A stretch of DNA of 64,000 bases, taken from contig JAFGHX010000175.1 in NCBI GenBank assembly GCA_016929905.1, positions 19,196-83,195 of the forward strand, given 5' to 3'. Below are positions 1-6,320 of this stretch, piece by piece. The DNA is from Kiritimatiellia bacterium (lineage in GTDB: Bacteria > Verrucomicrobiota > Kiritimatiellia > JAFGHX01). The first letter of the stretch is position 1, and every line of letters starts with the position of its first letter. Made by a program: the position numbers and the translations under genes. The notes beneath the pieces are model-generated. The model was not told where the DNA came from and made no database searches. It saw nothing but the letters and a program-made list of their open reading frames with translations.

Positions 1-752
1 ACCTGCCGGATACCGGCAAGACAGAAGCGTGGTACATGATCCGGACCACGCCGGACGCCACCGCGGAAATCGGCAACAAAGACGGCGTCACGGGCAAGGA
101 CGTCGTGGCCGCCGTCCTCGCCGGGACTGCCGCCTCGCTCATGAATACGCGTCCGATTTCCGAGAAAGACGCCTTCCTGCTCTACGCCGGCGTCATGCAC
201 CACACATACGGGGGCGCCTTGTTCTACGAAATCATGCAGAACTCGGATGTGGTCATCGACCTGCGAAAAGCGGACGGGACCATGACCGACACGGAAGCCC
301 GGAAACGCGCCGAGGAAGCGGCCGAAGGCGTGTATCTGGAAGAGGGTGCCGACTACAGAATCGAGCCGGTCGTCATTTCAGACGGCGAACACCGGCACGC
401 CTACCTGCTGGCGTGTGAGTACTTCGCGCTGGAACGAATCGACATCCACACGCCCTACCGCCTCACGCGCGACGGAGACAGGTTCCACATCCTGACGCAG
501 ATCGCGGGTGCGTCCGAAATCGCGGCGAACGGCGCCGCTGTGGCCTTGCCCCTGGGGACGAGTTGCCTGCTGCCGGCAGCCGTGGGGGACGCCGTGATCA
601 CGCCGAAAGAAGACGCCTCTGTGTTGATTGCCTACGTGCCCGACCTGCTGAAGAACGTCATCCATCCGCTGCGTAACGCAGGCGTTCCCGACAGAACGAT
701 CGAGAAGCTGGGCGGCACGACCCGGCTGAATCACCTTTCGCGATATCTATGA
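1..752 (+). CDS. Mannose-6-phosphate isomerase (class I), 5'-truncated by window edge
   Basis: The reading frame is already open at base 3 and reads GKTEAWYMI before the first internal ATG (base 36), so the true start lies outside the window. GKTEAWY matches the class I phosphomannose isomerase motif around the zinc site. The segment GVTGKDVVAAVLAG, the glycine-rich AGVMHHTYGGALFYEIMQNSDV and the C-terminal cupin-like strands follow the family order. The enzyme interconverts mannose-6-P and fructose-6-P in the cytoplasm. The N-terminal zinc ligands are not visible, so activity cannot be judged. The last 22 bp overlap the 3' end of the convergent nitrilase-family gene. Confidence 0.8.
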   Translation, partial: LPDTGKTEAWYMIRTTPDATAEIGNKDGVTGKDVVAAVLAGTAASLMNTRPISEKDAFLLYAGVMHHTYGGALFYEIMQNSDVVIDLRKADGTMTDTEARKRAEEAAEGVYLEEGADYRIEPVVISDGEHRHAYLLACEYFALERIDIHTPYRLTRDGDRFHILTQIAGASEIAANGAAVALPLGTSCLLPAAVGDAVITPKEDASVLIAYVPDLLKNVIHPLRNAGVPDRTIEKLGGTTRLNHLSRYL

Positions 753-1618
753 CGATCGCGCAAGAGTGCGGACCGAGACTTCAGGTGCCGGTCGTAGACG
801 GCCTGGCGTCTGTAGCCCCAGCCCATCCAGCCGAGCGGCTTGTCGTGGTATTGCGGGCCGATCGCGCCGACCGGGAGGTCCACCACCCGCACGCCCGGCT
901 GATCGTCCATCTGGCAGAAGACATCGCCCATGGGGCCGACGGCAAAGCTGCCGCCGTTGAATCGTCCCGCGTGGTTGACGACCACGATGAAGACCTCGTT
1001 CTCGGCGGCGCGGACCCGGGTGATCATCTCGTTGTCGGCACGGTTCTCGGTGTTGTCCATGCGCCAGGTGTTGGTCGCCAGCGGACAGGCGACGAGCTCG
1101 GCCCCCAGACTGCGCAGACAACGCACCGATTCCGGCACCTCGCGATCAAAGCAGATCATGAGCCCCACCCGGGAGGTATGCCCGCCGTGCGGCACCTCGC
1201 ACACGGTGAACCCGTCGCCCGGCGTGAACAGGCCGTCGCCCGTGACGGCCTCGAAATGCCGGCAGTGGACCTTGCGGTAAACGGCGGCGATGTCGCCCTC
1301 CCGCTGAATCAGCACGGCGCTATTGTGAAACGTATCATCCGCCGCCTTCTCCGCGAACCCGAACACAACAGCCAGCTTCAGCTCCGCGGCCTTGTCGCGG
1401 ATCCGTCGGACGGCCGGCCCGTCGAGCGGCTCGGCCGCCGTCCGTATCCGCTCCAGGAACCCGTCGCAACGACGCGCGTACCCGTGCAGCACGCACTCGG
1501 GGGTGATGGCGAGTTCCGCGCCCTGCTCGCCTGCCCGTTCGAGCGCCGCCAGCGTGCGCGCCAGGTTCTCCGCACACGCCCACTCATCGGTGTACACCTG
1601 ACACAACGCCACTCGCAT
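731..1618 (-). CDS. Carbon-nitrogen hydrolase (nitrilase family)
   Basis: A cytoplasmic amidase/nitrilase-superfamily enzyme of about 295 residues, typical family length. The Glu-Lys-Cys triad is visible: E41 in AITPE, K116 in VYRKVH and C156 in LMICFDRE. I start at the ATG before RVALCQVYTDE because the family begins with this beta-strand; the frame is open nine codons further upstream. The second half reads ATNTWRMDNTENRADNEMITRVRAAENEVFIVVVN, typical of the family. The substrate (an amide, carbamoyl or nitrile compound) cannot be read from sequence. It is convergent with the mannose-6-phosphate isomerase gene and divergent from the UlaG-like gene. Confidence 0.85.
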   Translation of the reverse strand: MRVALCQVYTDEWACAENLARTLAALERAGEQGAELAITPECVLHGYARRCDGFLERIRTAAEPLDGPAVRRIRDKAAELKLAVVFGFAEKAADDTFHNSAVLIQREGDIAAVYRKVHCRHFEAVTGDGLFTPGDGFTVCEVPHGGHTSRVGLMICFDREVPESVRCLRSLGAELVACPLATNTWRMDNTENRADNEMITRVRAAENEVFIVVVNHAGRFNGGSFAVGPMGDVFCQMDDQPGVRVVDLPVGAIGPQYHDKPLGWMGWGYRRQAVYDRHLKSRSALLRDRHRYRER

Positions 1619-1773
1619 CGATGCCGAATCGGGAGGATACTCCATTCAGACCCCCTTCCCCAGCATGGGGCCAGATGACGCGCCCCCTCTTTTATACCTC
1701 GATCCACGGTTATGCAAGCGTATCGTACCGAAAACCTGAACAAGAAAAGATGTCGCGATTCAGAGAAGGATTG

Positions 1774-1779
1774 TATAAT
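1774..1779 (+). promoter_or_regulatory. -10 hexamer TATAAT for the UlaG-like gene
   Basis: A perfect TATAAT lies 60 bp before the ATG at 1839, in a locally AT-richer stretch of the 220-bp divergent intergenic region. The -35 region about 17 bp upstream (around 1751) is a poor match, so strength is uncertain. Confidence 0.45.
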
Positions 1780-1838
1780 GCGGACGATCGCGACCCGCTC
1801 AAGAGCACAGCCCCACCTCACACAGGAGGAACCGCGGC

Positions 1839-2567
1839 ATGCAGATCCAAGACGTCGACGTCACCTATCTCTCCCACGTCTGCTTCCGGTTCAAGAGCCC
1901 GCGGGGCAAGACCCTGATCACCGACCCCATGTACGCCCCGGAATTCCCGTGGGAAGGCCACATCGAGAAGTATCTCTCGCCACCGGCCGTTCCGGTCGCA
2001 GACATCCGCGCCTGCGACGCCGTCTTCGTCTCGCATATCCACGGCGACCACTTCGACCCGGACGCCGTGCTGACGATCCAGAAGAACACCGGCGCCAAGG
2101 TCATCGCGCCGCCGGACGTTCTCGACAAACTCCGCGCCAAAGGCGCCGACAAGGCGCTCTTGTTCCAGGCGACCGACGGCGCCGCCTTCGCGTTCGGCGA
2201 CCTGCGCGTCCGCACGTTCGGCGGCTATGACAACTCGTTCGACGAGCACCGCCGCTGCAACAAGTTCGCCATCCTGATCGATGTGGGGCACACCAGCCTC
2301 TTCTACAGCGGCGACTGCCACGAACTGCCGCCGGGCGTACGCGGCACCGAGGTGGACGCCCTGTTCTCCTGGCCGCAGAACACGCCGGAACTGCACAGAG
2401 CGTTCTGCGCCGACATCAAGGCGAAACGGTTCGTCATCATGCATTGCGACCGCTTCGCGCCGGGCGACTTCCTCTGTAACATGGACCCGGAAGACCAGAA
2501 ACGGCGCCTGGACGGACTCGTGCCGGGGCTGGAGATCGTGGTGCCGGTCAGGGCGGAGACACTGTAA
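1839..2567 (+). CDS. UlaG-like metal-dependent hydrolase (metallo-beta-lactamase fold)
   Basis: 242 residues. The metal-binding motif HxHxDH is visible as VSHIHGDH (H66, H68, D70, H71), with further ligands expected at GDCHE (about residue 160) and MHCDRF near the end. This matches the UlaG/L-ascorbate-6-phosphate lactonase-like branch of the metallo-beta-lactamase fold, cytoplasmic with no signal peptide. The start is fixed by an AGGAGG Shine-Dalgarno 7-8 bp upstream. Family members act on phosphorylated sugar lactones or on unknown esters. The neighbouring sugar-degrading genes fit a lactonase role, but the substrate is inference. Confidence 0.8.
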   Translation: MQIQDVDVTYLSHVCFRFKSPRGKTLITDPMYAPEFPWEGHIEKYLSPPAVPVADIRACDAVFVSHIHGDHFDPDAVLTIQKNTGAKVIAPPDVLDKLRAKGADKALLFQATDGAAFAFGDLRVRTFGGYDNSFDEHRRCNKFAILIDVGHTSLFYSGDCHELPPGVRGTEVDALFSWPQNTPELHRAFCADIKAKRFVIMHCDRFAPGDFLCNMDPEDQKRRLDGLVPGLEIVVPVRAETL

Positions 2568-2600
2568 AGTGGGCATTGCCCGCAAGGTTGGCAGGGCACG

Positions 2601-2675
2601 CTTCACCGACGCTGTCCGCCATAGCGCCTGCGCGACGGCGGAAGCGCCGCCCCGGGCCTCGGCTTCGGTGAAGCC
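2601..2675. repeat. Inverted repeat between UlaG-like and GH20-like genes
   Basis: CTTCACCGA (2601-2609) pairs with TCGGTGAAG (2665-2673). The right arm is itself part of a perfect small hairpin, GGCTTC-GGT-GAAGCC (2661-2675). The rest of the 132-bp spacer is GC-rich and non-coding. It may be an mRNA processing or stability element between two co-directional genes. Confidence 0.5.
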
Positions 2676-2699
2676 GGGCCTACCCGGATGGAGAAGACA

Positions 2700-4139
2700 A
2701 TGAGCCACATCCGCATCAAGGCCGTCATGCTCGATATGGCGCGGTGCACCGAAAAGCACCGCTATTACCACGACCTGGTGCCCCGGCTTGCCGCGTGGGG
2801 CTACAACACCATCTTCGCACACTTCACCGACGACGAAGGCTGTGCCATGCGGTTCGATTCGCACCCGCGGCTGGCAAGTCCGCATGCGTTCACCAAGCGC
2901 GACATGCGGCGCTGGGTGTCAAGCGCAGCGGCTCACGGCGTCACCGTCATCCCCGAACTCGAGTCGTTCGGCCACACCGTCTACATTCACGGACTCAAAG
3001 CGTACAGGCACCTGCGCGAGCCGACCGTCGGCCACTTCAACGCCATCAACCCGCTGCACCGCGAGACGCGCCGTATCATGCGCCATCTGGTGCGCGAAAC
3101 CGCCGAAGTGTTCGACGCACCCTACATCCATATGGGGCTCGACGAAGTGAATTTCGGGGCCAGCCCGCAGGTCCGGCGCGCGCGGCGCTCGAAGGAGAAG
3201 TGGCATATCTTTGCCGACTACATCTGCGCCATGCGTGCCGAGACCGAAGCAGCCGGCAGGCGCATGATGATATGGGGCGATCACCTGCTCAAGACCCCGG
3301 AAATCGCCGGTGCGGTGCCAAAGGACATCGTGATCTGTGATTGGCATTACCAGGTGAACGTCGGGCCTGATACCGTCGAGTTCTTCACGGAACGCGGGTT
3401 CGAGGTCGTCTGTTGCCCCGCCACCAGCCGATCGGGCGATCTGCTCCTGCCCGCGGCACTGACCCAGACCAACCTGCAGCGGTTCTCCCGCATCGCGTAT
3501 GCCGGCGGCCGGCGCGTGATCGGGTTGATGAATACCGTCTGGTATCCGCAACGGATGCTGTGCGGGATCGAACAGTTCGCGCTCGCGCTGGGCGGCGCGT
3601 GGTTCAACCAGCCCGAGACCGACCCGCGCGACACCCTTCGCGCGTTTGTACGCAGGCAGTACGGGCTACGCCGCGGCGCGGCTGTGGCCGACGCGGTTCT
3701 CGAGCTGTCACGCTTGATGCCCAGCCGCGACACGTTGTTCTCGCTCCTGGACACAGGCAGCCAGCCCGCAGGACCGTTGACGGCTTGCGAGCTGGCAGGG
3801 GCCGAGGCGATGGGTGCAGAGGCGCGCCGCCTGCGGACGCTGTTCTGCCGGGCGCGGACGTGTATCCAGCAGAATCACGCCGAGTACGAGAACTATGCGC
3901 TGGCCTGCGCAATCCTGGAATGGGCCGTTGCGGTTGGCACCGCACGAACGAACGGGGCCGGCAAGACCACGCACCGGTCGCTCTCCAGACAGGGCCACGC
4001 CCTGCTCTCCCGCTGCAAGGCCGATTGGCAACGCGGCCGGTATCTCGATGACGGCAAGTGGGCCCTGCGCAATCAGCCCGCCCGATGCCGAAATGCGCTC
4101 ATCGCCAGCCTCGAACTCGCCCTCGAACGCCTGGCGTGA
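2700..4139 (+). CDS. GH20-like family protein (hexosaminidase-type TIM barrel)
   Basis: 479 residues with no signal peptide. The barrel contains the beta-strand LAAWGYNTIFAHFTDDEG, the HGVTVIPELESFGH strand common to GH20 enzymes, and the Asp-Glu pair MGLDEVNFG (D148, E149) in the catalytic position. Later segments (DIVICDWHYQ, VIGLMNTVWYPQR) match the C-terminal side of the barrel. The N-terminal GH20b domain of classical hexosaminidases is missing, as is usual in the GH20-like group. I start at the ATG of MSHIRIK; MEKT at 2688 is an alternative. Likely a cytoplasmic beta-N-acetylhexosaminidase-like enzyme; substrate unproven. Confidence 0.75.
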   Translation: MSHIRIKAVMLDMARCTEKHRYYHDLVPRLAAWGYNTIFAHFTDDEGCAMRFDSHPRLASPHAFTKRDMRRWVSSAAAHGVTVIPELESFGHTVYIHGLKAYRHLREPTVGHFNAINPLHRETRRIMRHLVRETAEVFDAPYIHMGLDEVNFGASPQVRRARRSKEKWHIFADYICAMRAETEAAGRRMMIWGDHLLKTPEIAGAVPKDIVICDWHYQVNVGPDTVEFFTERGFEVVCCPATSRSGDLLLPAALTQTNLQRFSRIAYAGGRRVIGLMNTVWYPQRMLCGIEQFALALGGAWFNQPETDPRDTLRAFVRRQYGLRRGAAVADAVLELSRLMPSRDTLFSLLDTGSQPAGPLTACELAGAEAMGAEARRLRTLFCRARTCIQQNHAEYENYALACAILEWAVAVGTARTNGAGKTTHRSLSRQGHALLSRCKADWQRGRYLDDGKWALRNQPARCRNALIASLELALERLA

Positions 4140-4171
4140 CGGGTGGTCCTTCTCCCCTCTGAAGGCGCGCG

Positions 4172-4257
4172 TTGCGGGAATCGAGGATTGCCGCGAGGCG
4201 ACCACACCCGATTACCCTTGAAACGTCGCCTCGTGGCAATCCTTTCGATTCCCGTAA
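4172..4257. repeat. Long imperfect hairpin between convergent genes
   Basis: The left arm 4172-4202 (GTTGCGGGAATCG, then AGGATTGCCGCGAGGCGAC) pairs with the right arm 4225-4257 (GTCGCCTCGTGGCAATCCT, then TTCGATTCCCGTAAC). Mismatches are two G/A changes and a two-base bulge, and the loop is about 22 bp. It lies between the convergent GH20-like and nucleoside hydrolase genes. It could be a bidirectional terminator (though no T tract follows), a structured RNA or a miniature element. A second, smaller hairpin CGAGCGAGTC/GACTTCGCTCG follows near 4322-4350. Confidence 0.7.
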
Positions 4258-4392
4258 CAACCGTTGGCTGTCCGGGCACCCGCAGCGCATACCGACCAGC
4301 CCTCTGCGGCCTCAGCGAGCTCGAGCGAGTCTCCGACCCGACTTCGCTCGGATAGCCTCGTCGGGCACAGGCGGGCGAGAGATTCCTCTGCC

Positions 4393-4420
4393 TTTCGCGT
4401 TTCTTTCGCGAGCTTTCGCG
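4393..4420. repeat. TTTCGCG short tandem repeat, copy 1
   Basis: TTTCGCG occurs at 4393, 4404 and 4414, a period of 10-11 bp. The same word with a 10-bp period recurs at 30613-30629 and 44884-44900, always in spacer DNA after a stop codon. Nothing else is recognisable in the 4258-4433 spacer. Confidence 0.6.
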
Positions 4421-4433
4421 GGCCAACCTCCAG

Positions 4434-5324
4434 CTACGCCGGGGCGGCCACGTCGGCTTCCAGCTTCTCGAAGAAAATCGCCCACGTCCCGGCCGGGTCG
4501 ATGTCGAACACGCGCCGCATCTGCCCGTGCGGCCGCTTCGGGTCAAACTCCAAATGCGGCCGCAGTTCCGGCGCCGGAATCACCTCCTCCTCGCAGACGC
4601 CGGGATCGATCAGCCAGGCGATGTCACCCACGTCGTAAAACCCCTTGTCCGGCGACATAAAGTGCGGACGCTTCCGCCGGTATTCGTGCAGGAACGTGCC
4701 CAATGCACCCAACGGCGCAAGCCGGCGCTCCGTCTCCTCAAACGGAATCCGCAACGCCGTGCCCGTGTCGAACCACACCAGCGGCACATCGATCTGGAGT
4801 AACGTCCGCGCCGCCAGCACGTCGTTCGCCACGTTGAACTGCGTCGTGCGCGCCGGCCAGTTCATCTCGTTGCGCGCGTGAAACACGTACCGAACCCGCG
4901 GCGCAATCTCCGGCGCCTTCAGAATCGCCGCCGCCAGATTCGTCGCCGCACCCAGACACACCACCCACAGGGGATCCGCAGGGCTGCCCACCAAAGCCCG
5001 CTCTATGATGAAGTCAGCGCCTTCGCTTTCGCTCGGGACGCCCGCGTACTGCATCGGGTCGCCACCGCGTTTGACGGGATAGACCCCGGCTTCCCCGGCG
5101 AGCCGCAACTCCTCCAGCAGCAGCGCGTACGATTCCTCCGTGCTGCCCGGCTTGTGGGAAAAATGCGTCGCCACAAAGCCCTCGAGCCGGAACCGGTCGG
5201 GCGCACGCAGCGCCAGCGCCACGGCGTAGAGATCGTCGATCTCATTCGCCGCGTCCGTATCCACCAACAACCGCAGCCTCCGTCCCGCCGCCGGCACATC
5301 CGGCACACATCGCTCCGCCTGCAT
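4434..5324 (-). CDS. Inosine-uridine-preferring nucleoside hydrolase family
   Basis: 296 residues. The N-terminal calcium/ribose motif reads DTDAANEIDD (D22, D24, D30, D31). This is the variant with two extra residues compared with canonical DTDPGxDD. The later GAATNLAAAI and FNVANDVLAARTLL segments are typical of the fold. Family members hydrolyse the N-glycosidic bond of ribonucleosides; the variant group may act on other N-ribosides. The start is supported by GGAGGTGA six bases upstream. It is divergent from an AraC-type regulator, so the two probably share a control region (5325-5497). Confidence 0.8.
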   Translation of the reverse strand: MQAERCVPDVPAAGRRLRLLVDTDAANEIDDLYAVALALRAPDRFRLEGFVATHFSHKPGSTEESYALLLEELRLAGEAGVYPVKRGGDPMQYAGVPSESEGADFIIERALVGSPADPLWVVCLGAATNLAAAILKAPEIAPRVRYVFHARNEMNWPARTTQFNVANDVLAARTLLQIDVPLVWFDTGTALRIPFEETERRLAPLGALGTFLHEYRRKRPHFMSPDKGFYDVGDIAWLIDPGVCEEEVIPAPELRPHLEFDPKRPHGQMRRVFDIDPAGTWAIFFEKLEADVAAPA

Positions 5325-5378
5325 CGTTCACCTCCGTCCTCCGCGTACGTCAAACGCCGTCCCCTGTCGGCAAATTCT

Positions 5379-5466
5379 CAGCATAAAACTTTTCCACTCG
5401 ATAGAAGTATTCACCATTGTTTGCGCCTCTTCAATAGGCTATTGTCCTCGAAGAACAGCATAAAAC
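5379..5466. promoter_or_regulatory. 11-bp direct repeats in AraC/nucleoside hydrolase divergent region
   Basis: CAGCATAAAAC occurs perfectly twice, at 5379-5389 and 5456-5466 (77 bp start to start), in the 173-bp AT-richer region between the divergent genes. Direct-repeat half-sites spaced by whole helical turns are usual for AraC-family activators, so these are candidate sites for the neighbouring regulator. Confidence 0.45.
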
Positions 5467-5497
5467 AACCGCTTTGCACAGAGATTGGAGGCGAGGG

Positions 5498-6256
5498 ATG
5501 CCAGAGGCGAGGCTGCCAAGACTCGTTGGGATGGGCAGTCGGGAGGACGCGCGCAGCGTGCGTTTTCATCGGCATCCCGGAGTCGAGTTGATCTACGTGA
5601 ACAAAGGCCTGTGCCGGACGCGCATCCAGGGGAGCGAGGAGGTCTTGGAGGGCCGGCCGGGCTGGCTGTACGTGATTCCGGCGGGTGCCCTGCACGACCA
5701 GCGCCGGATGACGGTAAGCCGGACGACCTATCTGGTGCTGGATACGGCACAGGTGCGGATCCAAGCCTGGCCCCGGTTGCTCTATCTGGGCCCGGAGAGC
5801 CACGAGGCCCGCTGGTTGTGCGACGTCTACGAACTCGCCCGCACGGCCCCTGCCTCGGATGACATGGCGGGCGGGTTGCTTCTGGCATTGTTGCGCAGGC
5901 TCGAGACGCGCATCGAGCAGCGCGACGACGCGCCTCGCGTTCCGCAACCTGTGGCGACGGCGATTTCTCTTGTGCGCGACAACATCGACTCGGAACTGAC
6001 GGTCGCGCAGGTGGGCAAGGCCGGGGGTCTTTCGGCGAGTCGCATGGCGGCTCTCTTCAAGCAGCATTGCGGCTGCGGGATCATTGCCTATCAGCAGCAG
6101 CTCCGCCTCGATCGCGCGCGGCGCCTGTTGCAGGACCCCTACCTGCGCGTTTCAGAGGTGGCGCGCGCCTGTGGATACGCAGACGTGAACTACTTCATCC
6201 GGCTCTTCCGCCAGCGGCACGGTGCGGCGCCGAACAGGTGGCGCAAACGGCACTAG
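5498..6256 (+). CDS. AraC-family transcriptional regulator
   Basis: 252 residues from the ATG of MPEARLP, chosen because GGAGG sits six bases upstream. The N-terminal cupin-like sensing domain carries FHRHPGVELIYVNKGLCRTRI and WLYVIPAGALHDQ (roughly residues 20-90). The C-terminal double helix-turn-helix runs from about residue 155 (LTVAQVGKAGGLSASRMAALFKQ) to the end, including the family signature VARACGYADVNYFIRLFRQRHG. It is divergent from the nucleoside hydrolase gene and is likely its sugar-responsive activator (inference). It converges with the 900-residue hydrolase gene across a strong hairpin. Confidence 0.88.
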   Translation: MPEARLPRLVGMGSREDARSVRFHRHPGVELIYVNKGLCRTRIQGSEEVLEGRPGWLYVIPAGALHDQRRMTVSRTTYLVLDTAQVRIQAWPRLLYLGPESHEARWLCDVYELARTAPASDDMAGGLLLALLRRLETRIEQRDDAPRVPQPVATAISLVRDNIDSELTVAQVGKAGGLSASRMAALFKQHCGCGIIAYQQQLRLDRARRLLQDPYLRVSEVARACGYADVNYFIRLFRQRHGAAPNRWRKRH

Positions 6257-6279
6257 CCGTGCCGCCGCGCGGCACGGCT
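6255..6279. terminator. Bidirectional hairpin at the araC-type stop codon
   Basis: A perfect 11-bp stem (AGCCGTGCCGC / GCGGCACGGCT) with a three-base loop begins at the AraC-type stop codon. It separates two convergent genes and probably ends transcription from both sides. There is no clear T tract, so it may instead protect mRNA ends. Confidence 0.55.
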
Positions 6280-6302
6280 GATGCGTTTGATGGTGCAGGC
6301 AG

Positions 6303-6320
6303 GAATGCCTGCGCTACTCC
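6303..6320. repeat. Dispersed word GAATGCCTGCGCTACTCC at a stop codon, copy 1
   Basis: This 18-bp word contains the stop codon (CTA at 6314-6316, minus strand) of the 900-residue hydrolase gene. It recurs with one mismatch at 39490-39507, where it holds the stop of another hydrolase gene at the same offset. A weaker copy lies at 54683-54700. Confidence 0.55.

Noticed and set aside
4172..4257. Possible CRISPR repeat, because the arms resemble some type I repeats
   Set aside because: Only two inverted arms are present and no direct repeats or regular spacers; no cas gene nearby.
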